NCBI GenBank assembly: GCA_029261235.1
Contig: JAJDBS010000142.1
Span: 1-39,449 of the forward strand
Source of the DNA: Nitrospirales bacterium
Lineage (GTDB): Bacteria; Nitrospirota; Nitrospiria; Nitrospirales; UBA8639
Direction of reading: 5' to 3'
Length of the DNA stretch: 39,449 bases
In this document: one piece after another, positions 8,879 to 18,953 of the stretch
Numbering within the stretch: position 1 is the stretch's first letter
Layout of the letters: every line of letters starts with the position of its first letter
The notes under the pieces: model-generated
Database searches by the model: none
What the model was told of the DNA's origin: nothing
What the model saw: only the letters and a program-made list of their open reading frames with translations
Made by a program: the position numbers and the translations under genes

Positions 8879-9943
8879 GCTCCCAAATCTAGGATAGGTA
8901 GGGTATGCCAAGAGCAAGATACCAAGAGATATTTTTGCGCTTGACCACGTAAGAAACCGTCAGCTTTTTCCCCACAGAAAGTTAGTTGGACGTTCCTTCC
9001 CCATAGTGCGTCATGCCCACTCTGGGCGTAGCATCACATTGAGCCGAAAAAGATTCCTTCCACTGTTTGACTACGAGCAACCCCAATCGTGGGCATAATG
9101 AGTAGATTGGAAAGACCCTCACAGGCTTGCCTCAATTTGCGGGCTTGATAGTGGAGCACCCTTTACGCACATCCGCGGAACCCTAGGTCTTCAGCCGTGG
9201 CCATACTTCTCATGCATTGGCTCATACTGTGAGCTGAGTGGTGTTCACGAAGTTGTGATGGCCAACCAAAGTGCGAACGTTCGTCGAATGTCGAGAGTCC
9301 ATCTCACACCTGTCTTGGATCGTTCGCGTATTCTTACTCAACATATCGGGAATGGTACCACTATGGGTAGGAGTGGCTAGCAAGTACCATGATTTGCTCA
9401 AATTCAAGGGCCTTGATCTGAATGTGTAACATTGAGGGTCCTTCCTCCGCTGATGATACCAAGGCAGATAGCGGTTAACATGTTCTGTGTTTACCAAAAT
9501 TTGGTGGCCGCAATTGTTGCAAACTTTAAAATGAGTTTTAAACATTTAAAATGTGTAGGTCCTACAAACGGAGTCATACTTTAAGCTATGTGGGCTGAGG
9601 CGAACGCCAGTTTCTCTTAGAAATTTCGTCGGAGAGCCTTGCTGTCATCGTTTTTTTCCAGTTCTGACCTTCCCGTGGCAAGCTGAACATGCCTGAAAAC
9701 TTTTAAGAAAGCAGGGCCGACAAACGGGATAAGAAGAGGAACGCCTTTTTTTGTTTTATTTAAAATGAAGGTGGTATGTCCTTTGCTTTCTTTTATTCAA
9801 TAATTCTTCTACTATTCCATTGAAATTGTCAGATAAGCCATTGTGATAGAGATACGTGACAGCGAACCCGTAAAACACAGAACCCCGATATGGGCGATCG
9901 AATGTTGAAACCCCCCATCGACATTTGAAGGGAGAGAAGGAGA
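8879..9943. other. Long gene-free stretch upstream of vgrG module 1
   Basis: About 1.06 kb without a believable gene. A minus-strand 107-codon frame at 9222-9545 contains one CxxC-like NCGH motif but no family signature; it may be decayed mobile DNA or chance. A perfect A/T palindrome (TTTTAAA, CA, TTTAAAA) lies at 9536-9551, and a sigma-54 promoter lies at 9772-9787. Confidence 0.5.
9772..9787 (+). promoter_or_regulatory. Sigma-54 (-24/-12) promoter for vgrG module 1
   Basis: TGGTAT, five bases, TTGCT: the invariant GG (9773-9774) and GC (9785-9786) are exactly 10 bases apart, matching the consensus TGGCAY-N5-TTGCW except for one T in place of C. It lies about 155 bases upstream of the vgrG start. 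A sister site precedes the second vgrG, and a sigma-54 activator is encoded in the same window. Confidence 0.75.
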
Positions 9944-11998
9944 ATGCCTTTCACACAAACTGATCGACTGCTTCGTATTGATACGCCACTCGGTCCTGAC
10001 GTCTTATTGTTGCGGGAGTTCACCGGGCATGAAGCCGTATCGCAACTCTTTAAATATGACTTGGATCTACTCACCGAAGGACCGTTTATTCAGTACGAAG
10101 ACATTATTGGACAGCCGGTGACCGTTCGCATCGAACTCAGTGGCGAGGAAGAGCGAGTGTTTCATGGCTTCATTAGTCGGTTTGCGCAAACGGGAAGTGA
10201 ATCGGGGATTCTGCACTATCGAGCTGAAATGGTGCCATGGTTATGGTTTCTCACACGCACTGCCGATTGTCGCATATTTCAAAACCAAACTGTGCCAGAT
10301 ATCATTGAGCAAATCTTTCAAGACTTGGGGTTCACGGATTATCAGATAAGCCTAGAAGGGACGTATGAACCCTTAGAATATTGCGTGCAATATCGAGAGA
10401 CGGACTTTAATTTTGTCACTAGATTGATGGAACAATACGGCATCTTTTACTTCTTCGAACATGAAGAAGAGACACATACCTTAGTGTTGGGAGATGCCAT
10501 AACGGTGAATCAACCATTACCTATTCAATCGCAGGTGGCTTGGGAACCGCAAGGAAGTGGCATGTTAGATGAAGATGTCATTACGGGATTGGAATTTGAA
10601 AAAGTTTTAATGCCCGGAAAGTTTGCCCATACGGATTATAATTTTAAAGCCCCGAGTACGAATATCGCGGCAGATTCCCCAAGTCTGGTGGACATTGGGG
10701 GCAATCAGCAATACGAAATTTTCGATTTTCCCGGTGAATATTGGACCAAGGCCCAAGGAGATACCTTGGCTCGCATTCGTATGGAAACCGAAGAAGCGCA
10801 GCATTTTCTGATTACAGGAAGTAGTACCTGTCGCGAATTTGCCTCTGGCTATCGATTTAATCTCGTGGATTATGAACCTACGGAATTGAATCAAGCCTAT
10901 GTGCTGACCTCGGTGTCGCATATGGCTTCCATGGGAAATACCTATAGCCCAGGTGGTGGCACTGCCGCCGGCCAAGAAAGCTACAACAATTCTTTCAGGT
11001 GTATTCCCCATTCAGTCTTGTTCCGCCCTCCACGTATGACGCCCAAACCGATGGTCCAAGGTGCACAAACGGCAAAAGTGGTTGGCAAGCCAGGAGAAGA
11101 AATTTGGACTGATGAATTTGGCCGCGTCAAAGTCTTGTTTCATTGGGATCGCGAGGGCAGGGAAAAAGAGGATGATACCTGTTCCTGTTGGATTCGCGTC
11201 TCACAAGTGCATGCCGGCAAAGGATTTGGTGGCGTCGATATTCCCCGGGTAGGCGAAGAAGTCATTATTGGATTCCTCGAAGGCGATCCGGATCAACCCA
11301 TCATTATCGGTCGCGTCTATAACCAAGACAATATGCCGCCTAACGGTTTGCCGACTGCGGGTATGACCAGTGGACTCAAGTCCAATTCAACCCCTGGGGG
11401 CGGTGGCAACAATTGCATGATGATGGATGACACCAAGGGGCAAGAAGGCATTACGATTCATGGGCAAAAGGATATGTCTACCACGGTAGAAAATGATTTG
11501 TCTGCAACCGTGGTGGGAGGAAATGAAACCCACACTGTGAGTGCAGGCACGCAAACGGTCACGATACAGGGCAATGCAAGCCTCACGGTGAATGCCGGTG
11601 ATCGAATCGTTGATGTCACAGGCAGTTATAAATGCGACACCACAAGCGAAATCAATCTTCAGGCACCAACCAAAATCACCCTGACCTGTGGGGGCAGTAC
11701 TATTACCATGGAACCTGGAAAGATCACCATGATCGCTGGCGGGGGAGCGAGTCTGACATTAGATGCAGATGCGTTGATGGTGTCGTCCGGAGGCAGCCAA
11801 GCATTGCTGGATGCCAATGTCACCGTGCAATCCAGCGGAGGTAGCACCGTGTTACTCGATGGCAATGCCACGATGAGTGGTGCAGCTGAAGCCACGGTAG
11901 AAGCGGCTAGCAAGTCGACCTTGTCAGGTGGCGGAGCGACGGTGGTCAACGACGCCAGCGGTGTAGCGATCACTGGACCAAAAATTTCCCTGAATTGA
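9944..11998 (+). CDS. vgrG: VgrG1 (TssI), T6SS spike protein
   Basis: A 684-residue trimeric spike protein related to phage T4 gp27-gp5. The N-terminal gp27-like part starts with TQTDRLLRIDTPLG and has the typical CVQYRETDFNFVTRLMEQYGI block (about 145-166, with Phe-rich residues after it). The OB-fold region contains EIWTDEFGRVKVLFHWDREG (about 385-404), SCWIRVSQVHAGKGFG and the VIIGFLEGDPDQPIIIGRVYN motif. After about residue 500 comes a long beta-helix tail of short Gly/Ser/Thr repeats, with no separate effector domain. It is preceded by a Shine-Dalgarno GGAGAGAAGGAG and heads the module vgrG, TPR adaptor, rhs, immunity. Confidence 0.95.
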   Translation: MPFTQTDRLLRIDTPLGPDVLLLREFTGHEAVSQLFKYDLDLLTEGPFIQYEDIIGQPVTVRIELSGEEERVFHGFISRFAQTGSESGILHYRAEMVPWLWFLTRTADCRIFQNQTVPDIIEQIFQDLGFTDYQISLEGTYEPLEYCVQYRETDFNFVTRLMEQYGIFYFFEHEEETHTLVLGDAITVNQPLPIQSQVAWEPQGSGMLDEDVITGLEFEKVLMPGKFAHTDYNFKAPSTNIAADSPSLVDIGGNQQYEIFDFPGEYWTKAQGDTLARIRMETEEAQHFLITGSSTCREFASGYRFNLVDYEPTELNQAYVLTSVSHMASMGNTYSPGGGTAAGQESYNNSFRCIPHSVLFRPPRMTPKPMVQGAQTAKVVGKPGEEIWTDEFGRVKVLFHWDREGREKEDDTCSCWIRVSQVHAGKGFGGVDIPRVGEEVIIGFLEGDPDQPIIIGRVYNQDNMPPNGLPTAGMTSGLKSNSTPGGGGNNCMMMDDTKGQEGITIHGQKDMSTTVENDLSATVVGGNETHTVSAGTQTVTIQGNASLTVNAGDRIVDVTGSYKCDTTSEINLQAPTKITLTCGGSTITMEPGKITMIAGGGASLTLDADALMVSSGGSQALLDANVTVQSSGGSTVLLDGNATMSGAAEATVEAASKSTLSGGGATVVNDASGVAITGPKISLN

Positions 11999-12013
11999 TA
12001 AGGAAAGAAAATC

Positions 12014-13537
12014 ATGGCGCTCAATCCTGTCGAGCAACGCCTCGTCGAGTTATGTAACCATTGGGAGCCTTTCCAAAAAGACCTATCCAAACGGCTACTT
12101 ATTTGGAAAACCCACGAAAATGCCGTGCGTATGCTCCAATGTTTTTTCGAGGCCCAAAAACACGAATCGGAATATCAGACCGGCGATCTATTTCTGGTGT
12201 TCGACACACCATTTGAGCAATCCATACAATATTCCCGTGACCTCAAAATAACCCTGGCCGGTCAATATGACGCCAGCCGCGACGCGCTGACCCAACAAGG
12301 CATTACGCCGGACTGGGATTTTGACCCACAACACTTCCAGGATTCCGTCTCAGGAGTCAGGCAGAGCCTGCAATCCTTTGCAGACAAACATCAAGACCAT
12401 ATCGGCCATCTTGTTGTGGTGCTCATGCCCGCCACGATCACGGGTGAGGATGCGTTTATCGGGTGGATACAACGGCTGCTGGCCACAGGTTTGCCGGAAC
12501 GCATGCGCATCGTTCTTATTGACTCCCTTGAACATCCGCGGTTCACCGCATTGACATCCTCAGACCATGAACAAATTTCTGCCGAAACCTTAAACATTGA
12601 TGCGCTCACGACGGCACAAGATACCTTTGCTCAGGAAGGGGCCGTAGGCCCGGCTGCCGTCTTCCGTAATTTCCTGATGGGCATGGTGACCTTGATAGAA
12701 AAAGGGTCAGCCGACCAAGTGAAAGCTAAGGCAGAAGATACACTCGCCTTTGCCAAAAAAGAACAATGGGCCGATCAGAAAGTCGTCGTGATTATGTTAG
12801 TCGCCGGAGCCTTACTCAAGGAAAAACGATTTGAGGAAGCGGTGATTGAATATCAAAAAGCTCGTCAGGCCGCCCTGCTAACTGTGGAGGCCCAGCATCC
12901 AGCCGGAAAAGATCTCGTCATGCAAACCTGGTTTGGCGAAGCCGGCGCACATTTAGCAGCAGGCAATCTTCAAGCCGCGACAAACTGCTATGACCACGCA
13001 GGCCTGGTGGCGCAGAGCATGCCCAACCCCATTCTCGCAATCGAAGCCTATCGCATGGGCACATTTTGTCTGGGCCGTTTGGAGCAGCGCGACCCGGCTT
13101 TAGAACGTGGCCACGCCGCGTTAGCTCTAGGAAAACAACTTGAAGCCAAGGACCGGCCCAATACCACGTTGCCTATCCTAGGAATTGATATCCTCAGGGT
13201 CATAGATCCTGATCGCGTCAAACAGATGGAAGCGGTCAAGCATCGCATGGATGCACAGCAGATCACAGTCTTTGCCAAAGCCGAGAAACAGACAGCCTTA
13301 CTCAACGATACGACCGATGCTCAACAATTTCAGGCCATTGAACAGAATCTGGAAAAGGATGTAGAACAGGCTGAACAGACCGCGTTCCACGAATTGGAAC
13401 AATTGGTGGCAGAGAGCCAAGAGTTATTTCAGAAATATTTTGCCGAGAGTCGAGCGCTGCTCGGGGCAGAGTGGCCGTTGACTGAGATGCTGGCCATCCC
13501 GTGTCTACTGAAAGCAGAAGAGGGAGTGGCCGCCTGA
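12014..13537 (+). CDS. TPR-repeat protein, probable effector adaptor/chaperone for the Rhs protein
   Basis: A 507-residue cytoplasmic protein with no signal peptide. The N-terminal half (about 1-200) looks like an alpha/beta domain (YQTGDLFLVFDTPFEQS, HLVVVLMPATITGEDAFIGW, MRIVLIDSLEHPRF) without a P-loop. Residues about 235-385 contain TPR-like helical pairs (KEKRFEEAVIEYQKARQAAL, HLAAGNLQAATNCYDHAG). The C-terminus is a long acidic coiled coil. It sits between vgrG (15 bases away) and rhs, and its TGA stop overlaps the rhs ATG, exactly where Tap/DUF4123, Eag or DUF2169 adaptors sit in other systems. It matches none of those families by eye, so the adaptor role is inferred from position. Confidence 0.75.
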   Translation: MALNPVEQRLVELCNHWEPFQKDLSKRLLIWKTHENAVRMLQCFFEAQKHESEYQTGDLFLVFDTPFEQSIQYSRDLKITLAGQYDASRDALTQQGITPDWDFDPQHFQDSVSGVRQSLQSFADKHQDHIGHLVVVLMPATITGEDAFIGWIQRLLATGLPERMRIVLIDSLEHPRFTALTSSDHEQISAETLNIDALTTAQDTFAQEGAVGPAAVFRNFLMGMVTLIEKGSADQVKAKAEDTLAFAKKEQWADQKVVVIMLVAGALLKEKRFEEAVIEYQKARQAALLTVEAQHPAGKDLVMQTWFGEAGAHLAAGNLQAATNCYDHAGLVAQSMPNPILAIEAYRMGTFCLGRLEQRDPALERGHAALALGKQLEAKDRPNTTLPILGIDILRVIDPDRVKQMEAVKHRMDAQQITVFAKAEKQTALLNDTTDAQQFQAIEQNLEKDVEQAEQTAFHELEQLVAESQELFQKYFAESRALLGAEWPLTEMLAIPCLLKAEEGVAA

Positions 13538-16500
13538 TGATGCCCGCGGCCAAACATGGCGACCCTCAGCTTGGTATTGACGTCCATCTCTGTGTGGTCC
13601 CGCCAGCGCCGGCGCCGGTCCCCCTCCCAACGCCCCACACGTCCATCGTCTTTGATCCATTCGACTACGTCCCATTTTTAGGGGCCACCGTCACGGTCTG
13701 TGGAATGAAACGGGCAACGGCAGGCACGGCGGCAACCGCCATACATATTCCACCGGGCTTCCCATTTGCGCCCAAACTCCCAGACACCGACGACGAAATT
13801 TTTATGGGCAGTTCGACCGTGGTTGCAGATGGAGACCCCTTTACCTATATCGCCTTGCCGGTATTGAGTTGCCAAGTCGCAGGCATGATCAGCCCACCTC
13901 GTCTCAAAAAGAAGGGCCCGCCCAATTTAATGATCCTGCCCACCACCGTCAATCTGGCCATTCCCACCAGCGTGGTCGTGGGAGGGCCGCCGACGATTTC
14001 ACTCATGGGTATGCTGTTTAAAGGGGCTTTTGCAGCCCTGGGCAAATTTGCCAAATCCGGTCTATTCAAGCGCATGAGAAAGGCGCTATTCAAAAAAATG
14101 GACCCAGGCTTTTTGAAATGTACAATTCTTCGTGCCGAACCGGTCAATATTCTGACTGGTGCCGTGGCCGTCGATCAGGAAGATTTCACATTGCCTGGCC
14201 GTATCCCACTCGAATGGGTGCGCTCCTATTCCTCCAGCTCTAATCGAAAGGGCCTGTGCGGAGTTGGATGGGAAACGATTGGCGATATTCGTCTAGAAGT
14301 CGATGCCGCAAATGGCACGGTCTCGATGATTCATCCCTCCAAAGGCCCGATGATATTTGAGCGGTTGCCGGTGGCACCAGGAGAAGTGGGGGCTGAATTA
14401 GAACTCATCGATGGAGCCTTGCTTAGTGATCACGAAACGGAATTTCAGGTCCGTACCAAAGAAGATCGCATCTATCATTTTCCCAAAAAACTTATTCTAA
14501 AAATTGGAGAAGGCACAAAGGAATATGTCATCGAAAAAATCAGCGACCTTTGCGGAAATACTATCGACTTTGAACGACGAGCGCTAATATTAACGGCTAT
14601 CCGGGATTCGGCTGGCCGACGTCTCAATATCCAAAGTGAATTGGGGCACATGACGGAAGTCTCGATGGATATTCCCGATCAAGAAACACCGCATGTTTTT
14701 ATTCAATACGAATATGATCTCAATGGTGACTTAGTCTCCGTCATCGATGCGCTCGGCCATCCCTATACCTTTGCTTATGATGATCACCATATGATTCGTC
14801 ACACGGATCGCAATGGCTTGTCGTTCTACTATGATTATCAAACCTCAGCGAACGGCGAACGGCGGGTCAATCATGCCTGGGGTGATGGTGGACTGTATAA
14901 CTACCAATTCGAATATGTTGATGTGCTTAATGAACGTCGCATCACTGATTCCTTAGGCCATGTCTCGATAATCAAGTTGAACGAATCGGGATTGCCCATT
15001 AGTGAAATTGATCCCCTCGGGGGGATCACAAGTTTTGAATATGATGACCGTGGTCGCACCACAGCCGTCATCGATCAAGAGCAGAACAAAACCCAGTACG
15101 AATACGATGATCGAGGCAATCTCCTCAAGCTCACCAGGCCGGATGGGTGCACGATTGAAACAGAATTCAATTTACTTAACAAAGCATTAATAATCACTGA
15201 TCCGAATGGAGCCCTGTGGGAACAGAAATGGAATGAGTGCTGCCTCTTGATCCAGCAGAAATTTCCTCTTGGATCCAAAACTTTCTTTGATTACGATTCC
15301 CGAGGGCAGCTCGTTGGTGTCATTAACCCCATGGCAGCTGAATCGAACTTGTCCTATGATGGAGCTGGTCATTTGATAAAGATAAAAGATGCCGCAGGCT
15401 ATATCACCCATTTCAACTATGATTTGTTTGGCAATATTACAACGAAAATCGATCCTATAGGTCAAAATACGCACTATGTTTATGATGTCAAAGGTCGGTA
15501 CGTGCAGGCTATACTTTCGAATGGAGCTATGATTAGTTGTGAGTACGATAAACAAGATAACCTTGTCCGCTATATTGACCAAAATGGCGCTGTAACCTGC
15601 ATGGAATACTATGGTCAAGGGGAGATCGCTAAACGTATTCAGCCAGACGGCCATTCTATAGAGTACAAGTATGACACTGAGGAACGCCTCATTTCAGTTG
15701 TAAATCAACGAGGGCAGAACTACGAATTTAAGCGTGATGCGCTCGGATATATCATAGAAGAAGTTGATTATTGGGGGCAATCACGTTACTACTCCTATTT
15801 GAAAAATGGATTTTTAAAGGAAAGTACTGATCCTCTAGGACAAAGAATTCATTGCCAGACAAATGCTCTCGGGTATATTACAAAAAAAAGCATTTCCAGT
15901 CTTTCCCAACCAAATGTGAATCAGACAGAAGATTTTGAATACGATAAAAACGGTAATCTTGTTGCATGTGAAAATGTATGCATTCGAATTGAGCGCGTAT
16001 TTGATTCGGAAAACCAGTTAGTCCGAGAACGTCAAGGCAATGTTTTTACGATTAAAAATGACTACGATCTTAATGGTAATAGAATCACTCGTACAACAGT
16101 AGTCGAGAATAAGAATGTATTCATTAACAATACGGTTAAATATCAATATGACGATCTGAACCATGCGGGTAGAGTGGAAGTTGAAGGCCATTCCCCTCTC
16201 GAAATCTCTCGGAACGCACTGGGCCAGGTTACCCAAGAAACATTAGGTTCTAATCTCAACAGATTCTTTGAATACAATTCGAATGGCGATATTACTTCTC
16301 AGCGTATTCAATTAGCCGAAGGTCCTCTACTCGAACAAGACTACCTATATAGCCGATCTGGCCAACTCATTAAAAAGCATGACTCGATTTATGGTATTGA
16401 CCAGTACACCTATGATCCTATGGGTCGCTTAGTTTCCCATCTAAATCCCGAAAAACGTTTGACCAGATATTTGAATGATCCAGCTGGAGACCGATTACAG

Positions 16501-17583
16501 ACACGTATCATGCAGCCGATTCAAAGTGATGTGTCTTCCCCCTCTAATTGGTTGCGAGAGGGTGAGTATGAGGGAATCTATTATCGATTTGATGGGGCCG
16601 GTAATTTGACGGAACGTTATGGATCTCAAGGCGGAACCCAGTTTAATTGGGAGCCAAATAAACGGCTCAACAAAAGCACGACTAATGGAAAAACAACTGT
16701 CTATCACTACGATCCATTTGGACGGCGGGTGTCAAAAGAGACCGACGGGGTAGTGATGAGTTTCTTTTGGGACGGCGATTCATTGTTAGGAGATCTACAG
16801 GTTGAAGGAGAAGTTGCAAGCGCTAGTGTAGGTGCAACCCCAAAAACGATGATCTTACCGCAGGTCCGGGAGTGGGTTTACTATCCAGAAACGTTTGAAC
16901 CATTATTTTTGATCCAAAGTCTCGGTCAGCTTGGGTCCAAGGATACGTCAATACCTAGCAAGCTTTTGTATTTGTATCACAATGATCCTATTGGCTGTCC
17001 CACACGACTTCTGGATCCATCTGGACACATTGTTTGGGATCGCCAAAATTTGGCATGGGGAGGTATGAAAGAATCGACAGTCAGAAAAGTTGATAATCCA
17101 TTGCGCTTTCAAGGTCAATATGAGGATGAGGAAACAGGTCTGTTTTACAATCGTTATAGATATTACGACCCGAAGTTAGGGGCATATGTAAGTCAAGATC
17201 CGATAGGACTAGGAGGGGGGGTGTCTTTATACGCCTACGTACCTGATCCCAATAAATTTATTGACCCATTGGGGTTGGCAAAGAAATGCGGGAAATTATC
17301 AGATCCAAATCCGATTCCACGAGCGATTCGAGAAGCCTATGAGGAAATTAAATTAGGGAATGGTGTTCCACGAATTGATCCAGCCACGGGTCGGCAAACG
17401 ATTCATAGAGCGGCCGCGTTCGGTCGAGGTCGAAATGTTTGGCGAGGAGCACTTGAATGGGATGTACCAGGCACTCGGCATAGGATCCTAGAAAGAACAG
17501 ATGGTAGGTTGGGATATGTGTTAAATCATGAATATAGAACACCCCGTTTGTTCCCAGCTCCCTGGTATCCCGATGGAGGGTAA
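13537..17583 (+). CDS. PAAR-Rhs effector with C-terminal barnase-like ribonuclease
   Basis: A 1348-residue polymorphic toxin. The ATG at 13537 overlaps the upstream TGA (TGATG) and is preceded by AGAGGGAG. Residues 1-115 form a PAAR-like tip that caps VgrG. A basic/hydrophobic region follows (about 120-190), then the DUF6531-type start of the Rhs shell (EPVNILTGAVAVDQEDFTLPG). Many YD repeats run to the core end (YDPKLGAYVSQDPIGL, then FIDPLGLA). The last 100 residues are the toxin. Its LEWDV, GTRHRIL and NHEY motifs line up with RNase Sa HEYTV, GTRRII and DHY, which gives a catalytic set of about Glu1307, Arg1314 or Arg1316, and His1331. The protein should cleave RNA in the target cell. The 3' half is more AT-rich than the 5' end, as usual for exchangeable Rhs ends. 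Confidence 0.93.
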   Translation: MMPAAKHGDPQLGIDVHLCVVPPAPAPVPLPTPHTSIVFDPFDYVPFLGATVTVCGMKRATAGTAATAIHIPPGFPFAPKLPDTDDEIFMGSSTVVADGDPFTYIALPVLSCQVAGMISPPRLKKKGPPNLMILPTTVNLAIPTSVVVGGPPTISLMGMLFKGAFAALGKFAKSGLFKRMRKALFKKMDPGFLKCTILRAEPVNILTGAVAVDQEDFTLPGRIPLEWVRSYSSSSNRKGLCGVGWETIGDIRLEVDAANGTVSMIHPSKGPMIFERLPVAPGEVGAELELIDGALLSDHETEFQVRTKEDRIYHFPKKLILKIGEGTKEYVIEKISDLCGNTIDFERRALILTAIRDSAGRRLNIQSELGHMTEVSMDIPDQETPHVFIQYEYDLNGDLVSVIDALGHPYTFAYDDHHMIRHTDRNGLSFYYDYQTSANGERRVNHAWGDGGLYNYQFEYVDVLNERRITDSLGHVSIIKLNESGLPISEIDPLGGITSFEYDDRGRTTAVIDQEQNKTQYEYDDRGNLLKLTRPDGCTIETEFNLLNKALIITDPNGALWEQKWNECCLLIQQKFPLGSKTFFDYDSRGQLVGVINPMAAESNLSYDGAGHLIKIKDAAGYITHFNYDLFGNITTKIDPIGQNTHYVYDVKGRYVQAILSNGAMISCEYDKQDNLVRYIDQNGAVTCMEYYGQGEIAKRIQPDGHSIEYKYDTEERLISVVNQRGQNYEFKRDALGYIIEEVDYWGQSRYYSYLKNGFLKESTDPLGQRIHCQTNALGYITKKSISSLSQPNVNQTEDFEYDKNGNLVACENVCIRIERVFDSENQLVRERQGNVFTIKNDYDLNGNRITRTTVVENKNVFINNTVKYQYDDLNHAGRVEVEGHSPLEISRNALGQVTQETLGSNLNRFFEYNSNGDITSQRIQLAEGPLLEQDYLYSRSGQLIKKHDSIYGIDQYTYDPMGRLVSHLNPEKRLTRYLNDPAGDRLQTRIMQPIQSDVSSPSNWLREGEYEGIYYRFDGAGNLTERYGSQGGTQFNWEPNKRLNKSTTNGKTTVYHYDPFGRRVSKETDGVVMSFFWDGDSLLGDLQVEGEVASASVGATPKTMILPQVREWVYYPETFEPLFLIQSLGQLGSKDTSIPSKLLYLYHNDPIGCPTRLLDPSGHIVWDRQNLAWGGMKESTVRKVDNPLRFQGQYEDEETGLFYNRYRYYDPKLGAYVSQDPIGLGGGVSLYAYVPDPNKFIDPLGLAKKCGKLSDPNPIPRAIREAYEEIKLGNGVPRIDPATGRQTIHRAAAFGRGRNVWRGALEWDVPGTRHRILERTDGRLGYVLNHEYRTPRLFPAPWYPDGG

Positions 17584-17586
17584 ATT

Positions 17587-18495
17587 GTGAGAACGTCAGA
17601 ACTAATAACGGACGATTACTTATTTTCAATTGTTGATGATGAAAGTGGAGAATCCTGCGGATATTTCCATGATCTTTTGGGTCTATCAGGTGATAGGCAA
17701 GTGAATTTCCATAATGGAAAATATCACCAAATTGAACTTAAGAGAATTACTCCTATTAATTGTTTGCAAGAGTGGTGTTTACGCATAGATAAACAAGCTC
17801 AATTTAAAGCTAGGAATTTTCTCATAGGAATACTTGATAAATCCCAGACTGTCATCGGTTCATATTTTTTAGGTCTAGGCGAACCTATCGAATGCAAATC
17901 TAACGATTACGAATCGAATGAGTTTGATATTTCTTTGATTGGTAGGTTGCAGGATATCTGCAATCCTAATTCACTCGCCCTTTGGGATATTTGGAGGGAT
18001 GGAGGTCCCTCGAGTAAGAACATTTGGTCGGGGTATTCCTTTGAACAGAGGAGAGCTTGGCTTGAAATTGTTGGACTATATCAAACTGTTAATTCGACAA
18101 GAGTGAGAAGCTCTCAGGCTAAAAGCATTTTTCATCTTGATGGATCTTTTATTGTCGATTATCCAAGCTTTTTTTGTGCGATTGGTGAAGCAATTAATGG
18201 ACCAGGTGGCTATTTTGGAAAATGCATAGATAGTTTAAGTGATTGCCTTGGTGGTGGGTATGGGGCCGTTCCACCATTTACGCTTGTTTGGCAAAAGTCT
18301 GATGTAGCACAAAAAATGTTGGATAAAGCAGCTTGGGTGCGCGAAAAAGTTGCTTATGAATCTACAACATCCAATCAGCTTGACTTTAATGGTGATCCAC
18401 TAGGTATACAAAATTTTGATGATCCCAGTACATCGCTTTTTGAAGTAATCAAATCTGCACTTTTGATAAACAAAGTAGATATTATATTTGATTGA
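17587..18495 (+). CDS. Barstar-like immunity protein for the Rhs ribonuclease
   Basis: A 302-residue cytoplasmic protein. The GTG start lies 3 bases after the rhs stop and is preceded by GGAGGG within the rhs end, so the two are co-translated. Residues about 180-275 are barstar-like: IFHLDGSFIVDYPSFFCAIG, then GGYFGKCIDSLSDCL, then PFTLVWQKSD. Barstar has YYGENLDALWDCL with the barnase-binding Asp35 and Asp39; the matching residues here are Asp215 and Asp219. The first 150 residues are a separate domain I cannot name, seen as an N-terminal extension in other barstar-family immunity proteins as far as I recall. The gene is AT-rich compared with the core genes, which suggests acquisition with the toxin end. 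Confidence 0.88.
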   Translation: MRTSELITDDYLFSIVDDESGESCGYFHDLLGLSGDRQVNFHNGKYHQIELKRITPINCLQEWCLRIDKQAQFKARNFLIGILDKSQTVIGSYFLGLGEPIECKSNDYESNEFDISLIGRLQDICNPNSLALWDIWRDGGPSSKNIWSGYSFEQRRAWLEIVGLYQTVNSTRVRSSQAKSIFHLDGSFIVDYPSFFCAIGEAINGPGGYFGKCIDSLSDCLGGGYGAVPPFTLVWQKSDVAQKMLDKAAWVREKVAYESTTSNQLDFNGDPLGIQNFDDPSTSLFEVIKSALLINKVDIIFD

Positions 18496-18953
18496 AAATT
18501 CATTTTTATCACAAAGCATCAGAGTGGCATTTTGTATTATTTTATTATACTAGAGAGCAGGTGTAGTTTTAATAGGTTGTAATTTTACTTTTTGTTTTTG
18601 GTCTGGGTAGAGAGGCAGGTCTTGTAATCTCGTGTATGTAAATTCGCTTCCAGGCTTGGCGAGAAAGCAGGTTGTGAGTCAATGCGCCATAAATTGGCAC
18701 TGCTCCTCGAAATTCGAGGCTACGGTTGCAGCCTGCGCTACGCTGAGATGCACCAGAATAAGACGACATCGTCCTTGATCGGTTTGGGTGCGTGGAGCAG
18801 TTTTTCCTGAATTTGCTGTTCCTCTCTCGTGTGTAGGTCTCCTGTGACCAATCAAAGTCGTATGTCTGGATGAAAACATGGTGGAGTTTTATTTATTTTT
18901 TGAAAGCCACAAGACGTGCTTCCCCGTTTCGCTTGTGACTGAGGAGCCTTAGC
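18496..18953. other. Gene-free stretch between immunity gene and lipoprotein gene
   Basis: 458 bases. The left third is AT-rich (like the barstar gene) and the rest is GC-richer, suggesting a junction between acquired blocks near 18590. No convincing ORF, terminator or sigma-54 site was seen. Confidence 0.4.

Noticed and set aside
9222-9545. 107-codon minus-strand frame with a CxxC-like motif
   Set aside because: No family signature, no ribosome site, and odd composition; kept only as a note in the gene-free stretch.
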